Source of the DNA: Pampus argenteus
Taxonomy: Eukaryota; Chordata; Actinopteri; Scombriformes; Stromateidae
Length of the DNA stretch: 64,000 bases
Direction: 5' to 3'
NCBI GenBank assembly: GCA_036937835.1
Contig: CM072878.1
Location: 15,666,001 to 15,730,000, forward strand
Shown: one piece after another, positions 13,291 through 24,800 of the stretch
Layout: each line of letters starts with the position of its first letter
Position numbering within the stretch: position 1 is the stretch's first letter
The notes under the pieces: model-generated
The model's database searches: none
What the model was told of the DNA's origin: nothing
What the model saw: the letters and a program-made list of their open reading frames with translations, nothing else
Made by a program: the position numbers and the translations under genes

Positions 13291-13435
13291 GTGGTGGTTA
13301 TGTCCACAACTTGGGACAGGTGACAGCTAGTGACCCTTAAATCAGAGTTCAGGATCCTGTTATGTTGCTGCACTCTGAAAGGTCAAAGCTCAAACGGATT
13401 AACAATAAAGATGTAATTCACAATTGTATCTAGCT

Positions 13436-13485
13436 AAAAACAAACAAACAAACAAACAAGCAAGCAAAAAAACAAACAAACAAAC
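13436..13485. repeat. (AAAC)n tetranucleotide repeat
   Basis: About 50 bp of AAAC units with an AAGC variant in the middle. Confidence 0.9.
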
Positions 13486-15884
13486 GCTAAAGTCATATTT
13501 CAACCTCGTATTTTTAAGCCTGTATTATTATCATCTCAGCTGCGCATGCTTTTAGAGCTGAAATGACAATAAACCTGAAGTTTTAAAATATAACACAAAC
13601 TAAAAGTTGATGCAGGCTTGATGACAAATGTGAACGGTTACATAACTCAAGCAAGTGTCAACCGTGTGCTAAATCCAAACTAAATTGGTGTAATGGAAAT
13701 GATCAGTGACTCATCTGCAAATTCACCCTTTAATTTCGCGACTGACTCGTTCCTCAATTAGTTGAACATTTGCCGCTTTGATAAAAACACAGCAAAATCC
13801 AAGTGAACGGCACACTCCACATTTCACATGTAAGCTGGAAACACAGTAAGGGCCACGGATCTCGCTTTATTAGAGAGATGCTGCCCCCCACAGGAAGACA
13901 GTCTCAATGTATCGTGCCTCTGCTATATATATATGTTAAATCCTTAGATTGACAATGTAGAGGCCAGCGTACATTCCTCTACTTATTACTATCATGTCTG
14001 CTCAGATGGACCAAGTTATGCACAGTATTAGCCCAAAAACCAAAGCCATAATAATGGTGCAGTTTGAGCACAGCTAATCCTGGAGAGACCTCTCATATTT
14101 CCAGCTGTGGTGAAATGTAGATTTATGCTGTAGTCATAATAAAGACTGAACAAGACTGACAATGCATAATAAAAAAAAAATTAAAAAAAAGGGCTGGAGC
14201 AGTGAGCATTTGTAGTCCAGACATGCTGTCCTTGCACTGATGCATGAAGTAGTCTCATGTAACATGTGCATTTATCTGATACAATAAGGTATCAATCAAG
14301 GGAACAAGTAAATATACAAAGAAAAGAGTGTTTCTCCCAAAACTGACGATGACAAGTCACTGAGGGTTCCTGAAGGCACCGCTGAACCCCGCGAGAGAAG
14401 GAAAGCATACTCTGCCTTCTGGTGAGACTGTTTTGGCCGAGTGTGTACTTAAAAACACATCATTGTATCCACAAGGGTTGGATTTTCACTGAGTGTTGGA
14501 GGATATTTCATACCAAATTTAGAAAGAAAACATGGTCCAACAGATCAAGTTCAGTTCATGACGCCTGGGAAGAAATCCAGTCATAAAATAATAGTTGTTT
14601 GCCTGACAGGGATCTGTGAGGTTGTTTATAATAAGGTCTGTGAACATTTTATCGTTCACGCACAGCGAGACTGTTTCACCATTTTTTCATTATTTACTTT
14701 CAGGAATCATTAATGTCTAATAGAGAGGAAACAAAACTACATTTCAATCATTTTACAAACTCCTGAATGGACAAAACAAGACTTTTATACACATAGTTTC
14801 ACATTTATAGTTCAGCAATGAACTCATGTGGCCAGTAAGGATGTTTCTCATTGTTTCAGCTTTATTTCTGGGAAAGTCTCAGTCAGGTCTTCAATGGTCG
14901 TCTGATCAAAACGGAATCATATTCAAAAGATCAAAAAAGATCAGAACAAAAACAGGATCTGATTAAGTGTTTCCAGCACAATGTGGTAACGGAAGAAAGT
15001 GTCAGGAAGAGGTTTACTCCCAGGACGGTTTAAGTATTGGGACAGTTTGGTATTATGATCTTAAATAACTATTTCCTATGCATTTAGACTATTTCACAGT
15101 ATTACTTTCACTTATTTGATTTCCATTGTATTCAACCAAACGATGTCAGTACTTTATGTAATTTTTTAATACTAGATGATTCAATGTAGCCGGTTGTTGT
15201 TCTGAAAGACAAAGACAGAAATGAAAAGCAATTAACATCCGCTCTTATATCTGTGATTACTAGTGTTTGTTAGTGTTCATTTTTTTTTTCATGTTGGTAC
15301 ATGTTGAAGGAGCAAGGACCTTGTTTTCCAACTCATCCTCCATGCCTGACGGAGCTACAGCTGACCTGTAGTAGGTCCAATCATCGGGGGCAGGTTTCTC
15401 TGGCAGAGACCTGGATTCATCTGGTTAGACCTTAGTTTACTGTCAGCACTGGTCTGACTGGTTATAATGATGATGATGCTAACGTTTTCAAATACGTGTC
15501 AATTTAACTATCAAACATCTACACCCTTTTTCTTTTTGCTCACACTGTCAACAGGTCGGGTACACCCTGGACAGGTTACCACAAGCATCATAATGTCAGA
15601 CAAACTTATCACTTTATACACACACACACACACACCTAGAGGCACTTTAAAGTTGCTATTTAACCCAACTGCCAAGTCACTCCACCCTGCAGTCCGGTGC
15701 ACAGTGCCCTAATCCTGCCAATGATGGACAACCTGCTCAACCTGTTGAACCACAGCAGTGCCAGTCAATTATTATATATAATATCTTCTTAATCTGCAGA
15801 AGAATACACGTTGATTGTTATATTTAGATGTGAATGTAGTGGTGCCAAAGTAAAATATGTTGGTAAAGTTCATATCTCTAGCAG

Positions 15885-16130
15885 ATTCTGAAAAAATGGC
15901 CCATGCATTCATCTCCAGCAGACTGGACTACTGTAATGCTTTTAATAGTGAACTACTAAAACAGACAATTATTGTTATTATTTTATTAAAATAATCAAAA
16001 ATTTTATTTTAATTTTATATGCACATTTTTTAATAATTGTTTTTGCTTTAAAACAGTTTTATCATGTTGATCAGCTGCTTTTATGTTGATGTTAAGGACT
16101 TTAAACTGCCACTGGTGTTTGTTCTGGTTG
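15885..16130 (+). mobile_element. Degraded LINE (L2/CR1-type) 3' fragment
   Basis: Positions 15896-15943 read MAHAFISSRLDYCNAF in one frame. This resembles the HAFITSRLDYCNALL block near the end of the reverse transcriptase of fish L2/CR1-type LINEs. Frame integrity is lost soon after. At about 16080-16115 the DNA resembles the usual tail (TTTTATGT...AAGGACTTTAAACTGCC), like the AAAGCACTTTGAATTGCC tail of these elements. It is inactive and truncated at both ends, and the family assignment is tentative. Confidence 0.6.
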
Positions 16131-16525
16131 CATAGTGGCATCCTCTCCCAGCCATGTTTCAGGGCGTGTTAACTAAAGAAAGACAAGGTTGACTCTTTAT
16201 ATACGTGTAAACGAACTTAATGTCTTTACTAACCCCAATACATTCCTTTTTTGTAACATTTCTCAAAATTAATTTGCCACATTTCTTTAAAAGATAATAA
16301 CAATAATACTAACACTGATTCGAGCAACTTGTCAACAACAATGTGACACAGACTTCTCTGATCGCTGACCGGATAGAGACATGTGATCGATGAGGTGATT
16401 GATCTTATAGGTTATTATGTAGTTAACACATCCTGTTTTATCAACCTCACCCACTGACTCTTGAATGATGTGTCAATGGATATGAAACAGACAGGTGAGT
16501 GTATCTGCAATCATGAGTGTTTACT

Positions 16526-16537
16526 TCCCCCTGGTGG
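16526..16537 (-). promoter_or_regulatory. CTCF-like core motif
   Basis: The reverse strand reads TGACCACCAGGGGGAAG. Its CCACCAGGGGGA core matches 11 of 12 positions of CCASYAGRKGGC. It lies about 1.2 kb upstream of the slc16a5 coding start. Confidence 0.35.
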
Positions 16538-16652
16538 TCAATGCAGTGAACTGCAACGCTACGTTCAACCAGTTTGGTAACATATATTTAAAATGGAGAT
16601 TTAAATGTAGATTTTCTATTAATTAATATTCTATTAAGTAATTAATTAAATG

Positions 16653-16726
16653 TTTATTATTATTATTAATAATAATAATAATAATAATAATAACAACAAC
16701 AATAATAATAATAATAATAATAATAA
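16653..16726. repeat. (ATT)n/(AAT)n mirrored trinucleotide repeat
   Basis: An ATT block is followed head-to-head by an AAT block with a short AAC interruption. The two halves are self-complementary and could fold back on themselves. Confidence 0.9.
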
Positions 16727-16799
16727 GTAAACAGAGCATCCAGACTTTTAATTCACGGGTGCTTTTTTTCCACTTGATGTGTTGTTGGCTGGATTTCAA

Positions 16800-16981
16800 T
16801 GCCATGACCACCACACTCCTCCCATCGAAACATTTCTCTTCTCTTCGCTTGTAATACCAGCAGCCACCAAAGTCAAGTTAACAAGAGATGATACTGGTCA
16901 ACACTTGCAGTTGACCAGTATCAGGGACATGAGATTTAGTACGAGGAAGAAAAGAACAGGACAAAAGGAGGAGAGACAACA
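16800..16981 (+). other. slc16a5: Possible slc16a5 5' UTR exon
   Basis: A strong donor (CAACAG|GTAAGATAG) ends a purine-rich stretch at 16981. The next acceptor (CCAATAG at 17701-17708) opens the exon that carries the slc16a5 ATG. An upstream noncoding exon ending here is therefore plausible, but the transcription start is not visible. Confidence 0.35.
16889..16923. repeat. Perfect 14-bp inverted repeat
   Basis: TGATACTGGTCAAC, a 7-nt loop (ACTTGCA), then GTTGACCAGTATCA. The arms are perfectly complementary. It lies about 60 nt upstream of a strong donor (CAG|GTAAGA at 16981/16982), so it may sit in a slc16a5 5' UTR exon. Confidence 0.85.
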
Positions 16982-17251
16982 GGTAAGATAGAAGAGAGAC
17001 AGAGAGAACTTTAATCTTTATAAAAATAAAATCTAACATTTACTAAGATGAAAGTCTTTGTTTGTTTCAGATCTGATGTTAGAGTTGCACTATTTTTTTC
17101 CACTTTTTTTATGTGTAAATGAATTTAAAAGTATTGCTATTTTCTGACATAAAATGTTGCAGAAAATGTATTTATGGGTACATTTACCAGCCATAACATT
17201 TGCTCTAATTTTCTCAGGATACTACAGTAAAATGAGGGAAAAATGTACACA

Positions 17252-17265
17252 GTTACCATGGAGAT
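17252..17265. promoter_or_regulatory. RFX X-box-like motif
   Basis: GTTACCATGGAGAT, about 12 of 14 positions of the X-box consensus, 490 bp upstream of the slc16a5 ATG. Confidence 0.25.
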
Positions 17266-17740
17266 AAATGTGCTAGGAAGAATATAGTTCTTATGTAATT
17301 GAGGACTGATTTGTGCTCCATTATTTCCAGTTTGATGGGATTTTGTTTAGAACTGATGCTACATTGCAATACAACAAGTTTTCCTCTTTTGGTGATTTAA
17401 TCATTGCGTAGAAAGTATCTGGAATTAATTTAATCACAAACCTGATGCATCCTTTCATTTGTTGTCATGTTTTTTTGTTATTTTTATATAAAGACAATTG
17501 ATAATCTCTGTAAGTGATCCTTACAATAAATACCTTGAAATAACACACATGTACAGAGCAGCTTTTTGAGTTGCATCCCTCTCTAATATTTCTGAGGCTG
17601 ATTTAAAATTCAAAGTCTTAAATACAACAATGAAAATACAATGTGAAAATTGTTTTACTTTATGACCTCAGTATTTTCTAAATCCTGCCTCTGTCTTATC
17701 TCCAATAGAGGAAGCAGTATTAACAGCAGCTCTGTGCAGC

Positions 17741-19145
17741 ATGTCTCAGGTGGTGGAGGACCAGAACCAGACACCAGCCCAAAGAGACAGGCAAAATACT
17801 TACTACCCATCTGGTATACAACACAGTGATTCAGAGGAGCAAGAAGAAGAAGAAGAAGAAGAAGAAGAAGAAGAAGAAGAAGAAGATGAGCAGGAGTCTG
17901 CCTCTTGTCCCACTGCTCGGCAGGTGGGTGGCCTCGCCCGGCACAGCCATCGGGGGGCACCTGAAGGTGGTTGGGGCTGGGTGGTGCTGGTAGCCACTAT
18001 GTTGGTTCTGGCTCTAACGCTGGCCTTCCCGTCTTGTGTTGGCATCTTCTACACAGACCTGCAAAGAGAATTCGATGCCAGCAACACAGAGACCTCGTGG
18101 GTGCCATCTATCATGACGGCTGTGTTGCACGCTGGGGGTAGGACTGCTATTACACACACACACACACACACACACACTCATACACTAACTGAATGTGTGT
18201 GTGTGATTAGATACTTCACTGCTATCTTTTCCCTCTGATGACTTTATAAATACAACACATGCACGCACAAGTTCAGGAAAGATAATTCTTCTTGTAAATG
18301 ATTATCATTTGTCTACAGTTTGCGGGAATACCTCATAAGCTGAAGACTCTCGGGCTTTGCACATCCTTTTTTGAGGGAGCCAACAATGAGTCAGATGGGT
18401 TCAGGTTCAGAGCCCATTGTTCTTCCACAGGAGAGTTTATAAATGTCTGTCGTCTGCTTGCCTCTGTCTGTCTCTCTACTGACAGGATGTCAGCTGGCAG
18501 CAACATGTGGAAAAAAATTAATTGTTATATAATAATTTGTTATTCCTTAAATTCAGTTTGTCAACGTAACAATGATTTTGGACTCTGTCCCGGAGTCCAC
18601 ACTCACTGGGCAGCTATGAAAGTTTAAATATATCACTAGAGGTGGTAACACTTAATGAGACGTCAAAGAGCTGGAAAACCTACTTTATTTGATAAGTGTG
18701 TGCTTAAATAATGTATCTGACATTAGTAGTTGGCATTAATAAGGTTTGGTGATTCAGGAAAATGTATTTTTATCATTATTTTTGCACATTCTGGCACTTT
18801 TCCACAATCTCGTCAAGGCTAGAAAAAGGTTTTGTGTTTCAGAGAATACATCACAGATAAGAGGAAATTAATTTGGCCCTGGTGATGAACCTTTTTTTGT
18901 CGTATAATAATTTCAATGTATGAGACAAAAGGTGGCAGATGTATTCTGAACATATATAAAAATGCCTCCCCCTCATATCTCCTCATATCTCCTCAGGTCC
19001 TTTATGCAGCATGTTAGTGGAGTGTTTTGGCTGCCGGGTGACAGTGATGGTGGGCGGACTCTTGAGCGGACTCGGCATGGTGATGTCTTCCCTCGCCAGG
19101 ACCATCACTGACATTTATGTCACAGCTGGCATCACAGGTCAGACG

Positions 19146-19185
<40 letters not shown>

Positions 19186-21157
19186 TTACATCCTTATATC
19201 AATCTGCGGCGTCACCTCACTCTTTATCCTCTCCTCCTCAGGACTGGGATTCTGCCTTTCTTTCCAGCCATCAGTGACTATCATGGGTCACTACTTTGTG
19301 CGCCGTCGTGCCTTCGCTAACGCCTTGTCATCTGGCGGCACAGCTCTGGGTCTGAGTAGTTTACCGCTGATAGCCAACATCCTGCTCAGTCAGTTTGGCT
19401 GGCGTGGAAGTTTCCTGATTCTGGGTGGGGTGCTGCTAAACTGCTGTGTTTGTGGGGCGGTGATGAGGCCTCTTGGCACTGATTCAGTACCGAAGAAAAC
19501 CAGACACTTTCAGGTTCGGGATGAAGCAAATGACCTTCCTTTGCAGCAGGAGAGAAAAGGGAACGTCCGTGTAAAGACTGTTTTCCGTGGCTTTATAGCG
19601 TTCCTGCACAGACATATGGCCTTTGACCTTCTACTTAGTAATGCTCGATACCGTGCTTTTGCAGTTGGTGTGACCTGGATGATGCTTGGCTGTATGGTGC
19701 CTCTGGTCTATCTGGTGCCTTATACTACTCACCATAACATGGATCTAGACCGTGCCGCCCTGCTGATGTCCGTCATGGGCCTGGTGAACATCGCTGTGCG
19801 GCCTATGGCTGCCCTTTTCCTGGGCCTGCCACGCTTTAGAGGCAGCAGCAGTTTTGTGTACGTGTTTGCCGGTGCTGTGCTTGTAAACGGGCTGAGTAAC
19901 TGCATCTGTGGCGCCTCGAGCTCCTTCGAAGTTCTCCTGGTGTATGTGGTGATCTTCGGCCTGTCCATAAGCGTGGCAGGCTCGCTTTTGTACACAGTGC
20001 TGATGGACACGGTGGAGATGAGCCGCTTCCCCTCAGCCCTCGGTCTCCTGTGCCTGTTGAATAGTGGAACGCTGCTTATTGGGCCACCCCTAGCAGGTAC
20101 ACACACACACACACACACACACATAAGTACACTATGTCCATCATTTGTCTCACAGCATCTGTAATATACAATCCCATGTTTGTACAAATAGGAAAAATGT
20201 CTCAAAGCTCATCAATGGTAACAACAGAAATGATGCAGCTCATGAGGTCGTTTTTTTTTTTGTTGCACAGGCTCACTGTAGTGTGTGGTGTTCGTTATAT
20301 TCTGAACTTTACATGCCTTCTTTAATAGAACAGGAACTGCGGCGCTTATCATGTGCCTTCCTCCCTAAGGGCCACTGCGAGGACACTTGGCAGAGAGAGT
20401 TAATGTTCGCGGCTGCCTCACAACTGAATGTAGCTTAGTGAGTCTTTTTCAGCTCAATACCGAGCCAAGAGATAAGAAGGAACAGCATGTTGTAGGCTGT
20501 AACAGGCTCGCTCTGGTTTCTACTGCCAGAACAACTCATATGTAACCCCTGCTGCAGCCGTTCAGAGAGTGAAATAAAAGAAGAAGAAGAAGAAGAAGAG
20601 CAGAAATGGGAAAAACAAAGATACTAATTACAAATCTAGAATTAATATAGTCGAAAACTTCGTCCTGTCTAAACTTTCTGGCTAACATCCGCCCTCCAAT
20701 CAACAAAATGATATCTAAAATAAACAAACAACACACACACATACATGTATTATATCATAACATTCCCGACTTAGTGAACTTTGTTTGTATTTGTGAATGG
20801 GAGGGAAGATGATGTGAGTATATAAGTAATCTGTTTTACATCCATCCATCACTTGATTCTTCTTTTGTTTTTCTCTCAGGCGTGTTGGTGGACAACACAG
20901 GCCGGTATTCATATGTCTTCTATGCATGTAGCGTGTGTGTGTCCTCTGCCGGCCTCTTTCTACTGGGGTCCTTCTACTTCCTGGACAGTAAGAGAGATAC
21001 AGAGAAGAAGAAGAAGAAGAAGAAGAAGGAGAAGGAGAAGAGCGTGAAAACGCCATCAGATCTCTATCAGAAACCTATTGTAATCCTGACCACTGATTGT
21101 AAATGCAGCTCAAAAGGAAGAAAATCAGAAAACACATCGCATGTTACCACTGTGTGA
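17741..21157 (+). CDS. slc16a5: Monocarboxylate transporter 6 (slc16a5), 4 coding exons
   Basis: Major-facilitator transporter of the MCT family. Coding exons are 17741-18137, 18997-19137, 19242-20096 and 20880-21157, giving 556 aa. The MCT signature EGGWGW is at residues 75-80, leading into TM1. The stretch FPSCVGIFYTDLQREFDASNTETSWVPSIMTAVLH, then GPLCSMLVECFGCRVTVMVGG, closely follows human MCT6, as do YFVRRR and VLMDTVEM...FPSALGL. Two low-complexity tracts are unusual. Fourteen consecutive Glu (35-48), encoded by (GAA)14, lie in the cytosolic N-terminus, and Lys 507-514 followed by EKEK lie in the cytosolic C-terminus. The start at 17741 is 32 nt into its exon. Known substrates of human MCT6 include drugs such as bumetanide, and its physiological role is unsettled. 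Each of the first three coding exons is followed within about 15 nt by a (CA)n tract. MCT3/MCT4 relatives are a less likely identity. Confidence 0.92.
17843..17884 (+). repeat. slc16a5: (GAA)14 coding repeat, poly-Glu
   Basis: Fourteen pure GAA codons encode Glu35-48 of slc16a5. A pure trinucleotide run is likely to be length-polymorphic in frame. Confidence 0.95.
18152..18178. repeat. (CA)n just after slc16a5 coding exon 1 donor
   Basis: The CA tract begins 14 nt after the donor at 18138. The transcript would carry it as CA, a ligand of hnRNP L. Confidence 0.95.
19148..19181. repeat. (CA)n just after slc16a5 coding exon 2 donor
   Basis: The CA tract begins 10 nt after the donor at 19138, inside a 104-nt intron, so it occupies about a third of that intron. 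Confidence 0.95.
20099..20123. repeat. (CA)n fused to slc16a5 coding exon 3 donor
   Basis: The donor reads GCAG|GTACACACAC, so the repeat starts at intron position +3 and forms part of the 5' splice site. Confidence 0.95.
20579..20599. repeat. (AAG)n intronic repeat
   Basis: AAG units in the last slc16a5 intron. This is the third AAG/GAA tract within the gene, all on the sense strand. Confidence 0.85.
21002..21041 (+). repeat. slc16a5: (AAG)n coding repeat, poly-Lys
   Basis: AAG units with GAG interruptions encode eight Lys (507-514) and then EKEK in the C-terminal tail of slc16a5. Confidence 0.9.
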
Positions 21158-21260
21158 TAAAAATAAAAATAAAAAATAGTGTTACAATTTTCGTATTTTA
21201 ATCAAAGTGTTTTACATTTGGAATATTTGGTTTGTGTTTTAATAAAAAAAACAAAACTGT
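21158..21260 (+). other. slc16a5: slc16a5 3' end with poly(A) signals
   Basis: AATAAA occurs at 21162-21167, too close to the stop to be likely, and at 21241-21246. The 3' UTR would be about 100 nt, leaving roughly 0.55 kb before the acsf2 start codon. Confidence 0.5.
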
Positions 21261-21691
21261 TATTAAACAATGAAATCTCCTTTCTCAATATGTGGCCTGT
21301 AGGTGGCAATGCAGGCTCCATCATGTGAAGCTGCAAGTATGTATTAGTATTCATTTTTAAGATATTAAAATCAGGATTATATTAAACCATTTAAACCAAT
21401 TAAACCACATGACCAGTCTAATGGTGTAGTACAGCATTTACTCTCTACAATGCATTTAATTAAACTGCCAAGTTGAATAAAAGGTGTATTTTTTTTTAAA
21501 AACTACATTTGAACTCACTGCTATTAGTTAATGAATACTATTGATTAATTCTATTATGTTATGTTAATAAATGTGCTTGAATGGCCAAATGGCAGATGTT
21601 TTCTTTATCATTCAGCCAATGAGAATGTGTGAAAGTTAAAGATTACCCACCCAGTGACAAAGTCACAAGGCAGCGTGAAGGCAGGCAGACC

Positions 21692-21720
21692 TGAAACTGA
21701 TCTACTGTAGATCTGTTCAG
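21692..21720. repeat. Quasi-palindrome upstream of acsf2
   Basis: GATCTAC-T-GTAGATC is perfectly symmetric, and outside it CTGAA pairs with TTCAG after a small bulge. It lies about 110 bp before the chosen start codon, in the presumed promoter or 5' UTR. Confidence 0.5.
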
Positions 21721-21830
21721 ACTTGTTTGGAGTGATATACTCTATACTAGGTCTGATTAGTTTGCGGCGTGCTATTCAGATTCTTATCAGCTTCAGTTTA
21801 AAAACATTGACTGTGTGCTACTCCAGACCA

Positions 21831-24800
21831 ATGTCAGCACTGATTTCGTCTGCGTGGCTCAGATCCTGTACTTACAGTCTCAGATCTGTGGAAGGACTTA
21901 AATACAGCAAGACATGGAAATCATGCAGCACAAGTTGGCTCCAGTGGTGTCGGTAAGTTTATGCTTTGGGAAAGGTGTGATGGCACTCTGTACAATAGGA
22001 CGGTATTTGCCATTTTTTTTTAGTTTTCTGAGATGTTAGCATTTATTGTTGAATGACACAATTGTGCAATGATTAAGCACCTTAAAGGATTGATTTTCCT
22101 TTCCTCCAGAACCACGGTCTTAGCCTGTAGCTGTTTTTCAAAGTGACCATTTACCATTGATCATTAATGGCAAGAAAAATGGGACAGTGGATAGTTTAAG
22201 TTGTTACATAAGGTTGTTACATAATAAGGAAGTAAAAAAAAAGGTCATTTTGGTGCACATTAACTCAAGCTTTGTGTTTCTCAGTGTGCTGAAACAATGG
22301 CTCTTCAATGCTCACTCTCTGACTTTTCTTGGCCATTGAGACTGGGACTGAGTCTGATTGTCTTGGCATGGTGGATGTTTTTAAGTCTTTTCCTTTATGC
22401 CTGGCCTTTCCCAGGTCAACTGAACCTCACATGTTCTGTAACATATTGGAACTGTAAATTATCAGTGGGGGAATTATCTTGAAAATGCTCATGTACTATA
22501 TTTAAGAGAAGTATATTTAGCTGGATTTTGTTTTCCCTTTATTCCAGGTCACTCCACGTAGACAGTCCTCCTCACAAACCATCTCTGACCTGCAGCTACG
22601 TCCACGGCACCTCCTCCATCTCTCTGCTCCCCCTGACTGTAGGCCAGTGCCTGGACTCCGCGGCCCAGCGCTGGCCTGACCGTGAGGCTGTGGCCTTCCT
22701 GCAGGATGGCATTCGGAAAACCTTTGCACAGTTTCAACAAGATGTGTGTTTCCAATTCTGAACCTTTAGTTTCTACGTTCACAAGCTTTTAAGGATGTAT
22801 CAACCCTGAAACTGAGAGTCTCAAGTTTTTTTTAATATTAATCAAACACTACAGTTTTACTATTTCAAAAACTACCATGAGACACCAGTTTTTAGCAAAC
22901 AAAATTGTGCATCCTCGAGGTCTTCCTTCAGTATAAAACACTTTTAGCTTTGTGGGGTAATTAACCTGTTTGACCCTTTGACACATGATGAAATCACATG
23001 GGAACATGTGATAAGCATTGAAACCACATTTTGTTTGTTGATATGAGTTGGTTCTCTTCTTTAGGAGAAAATCTTAACTAGCTTCTTTAAATTATGGGAA
23101 TTATGTAACTGCATGCAGTGGGACAATATATTTTTTTTTTAAAAAGCTAGAAATTTTATATTGTAGCCGTGATTTATAGTACTGGAGATGAAGACTTGGC
23201 TAACATTTTGCTGGTCTTCATTTTGGTGCAGGTTGACAAAGTGGCTGCAGGTCTCCTTGCTCTGGGCCTGAAGCGAGGTGAACGACTGGGAATTTGGGGA
23301 CCCAACACATATGAATGGATCCTTTTCCAGTTTGCTACAGCTAAGGCTGGAATTATAATGGTCAGTTCAGAAGCTCACGTTATTTGAAATTGTACTTACA
23401 GTAGGATTGGTTGGACTGAATGGAGTTAAAGTGTCAGCGAGCAGGACTTTGAACCCCCGGCAGAGTCCAGTGTAGCCATGTTTGCCAAGTGCTTGTAATT
23501 TGTTTAGTGCGGTGTGATGTGATATGATATGCAAGGCCCTTTGAGAACTGTGTGATAAATATACTTGACTTTAAACTGTCTTAACAGGTGTCACTGAACC
23601 CAGCCTATCAGCTGAAGGAAGTGGAGTTCACTCTAAAGAAGGTACGCATTGGAGGGCCAGAGTGCATTAGTCTACTTGCATAACAACACACTGAACCACT
23701 GAACTAAAGTCAAATCCAAAAATAAACATCTTTCTAGAAAACTGGCAGCTGACATTTTCATTGAAAAAAAATAATCCTCACACACATATGCACGAATATG
23801 TCACATGCAGATCCAGTGTACAGCTGTGGTCTGCCCTACCCGCTTTAAAACCCAAAAGTTCTGTGAGATGCTGAGAGAGATCTGCCCAGAGATGGACACC
23901 TCACCAGCGGGCGCCATCAAGAGCTCCAGGTAAGTCTCTGTTTCTATGTGAGTAACAGGCAGTAATTACTGCCTAAAGGACACGGTGTATAACCCATGTT
24001 TTCTGGATAGGATCTAAAGATCTATTTTTTTTGTCTGCCAGGGTGCCAGACCTGCGTATGGTGATTGTAACAGATAGCAGACAGCCAGGGATGCTCCACG
24101 TAGAGGATGTGTTTCAAGCGGCAGAGAGTCGACACCACAAAGAGCTGATGGATCTGCAGAGCAAGATATCCTTCGATGAACCCGTCAACATTCAGTTCAC
24201 ATCAGTAACATTCAGTATAATACCTTTCACACTGTACCATACTACTGTACTACTTTTAGTGGCGGTATGAGAGCAATGTAGATTTAGATGGAGTCATGTT
24301 GCTTGTTTATTTGTTTCAGGGGACTACTGGGAGTCCAAAGGGAGCCACTCTTTCTCACCACAATATTGTAAATAACGCCTACTTCCTTGGTCTCCGAATG
24401 GGTTTCGGATTGAGAGTAAGTCCATATTTGTCTCTTGAATTTGAACAAAAAAACAAACAGTAAAATAAAGGTTTCTTTTCATATTCCTGTCAGCCTCGGG
24501 TACGAGTGTGTGTGCCTGTACCCATGTATCACTGCTTTGGCTCTGTGCTTGGAGGAATTAGTATGGCAGTGCATGGCATCACGCTGGTCTTCCCTTCAAC
24601 TGGCTATGACAGCCGAGCCAACCTAGCGGCCATTCAGAATGAAAAGTATGACACGCTGCTCATGGCACCTAAATGACTCTCAGATATACACCAGAATTCA
24701 TTTAATTGACTGTATCTTGTGTACCTTTTTTTTTATTTGAGGTGTAATATAGTTTATGGCACTCCCACAATGTTCACCGACATGCTCAGCCAACAGGATG

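Larger units (their letters stand above)
8600..16600. other. Intergenic region between metrnl and slc16a5
   Basis: About 8 kb without a recognisable gene. It holds microsatellites, an X-box-like site (9395), a DR1 site (12187), a degraded LINE tail (about 15885-16130) and a CTCF-like site (16526). A stretch at 11358-11967 is open in three overlapping frames, but no frame resembles a known protein. Confidence 0.55.

Noticed and set aside
21723..21830. Upstream in-frame ATG for acsf2
   Set aside because: It would add 36 hydrophobic residues before a good presequence-like start; the ATG at 21831 gives 610 aa, close to human 615.
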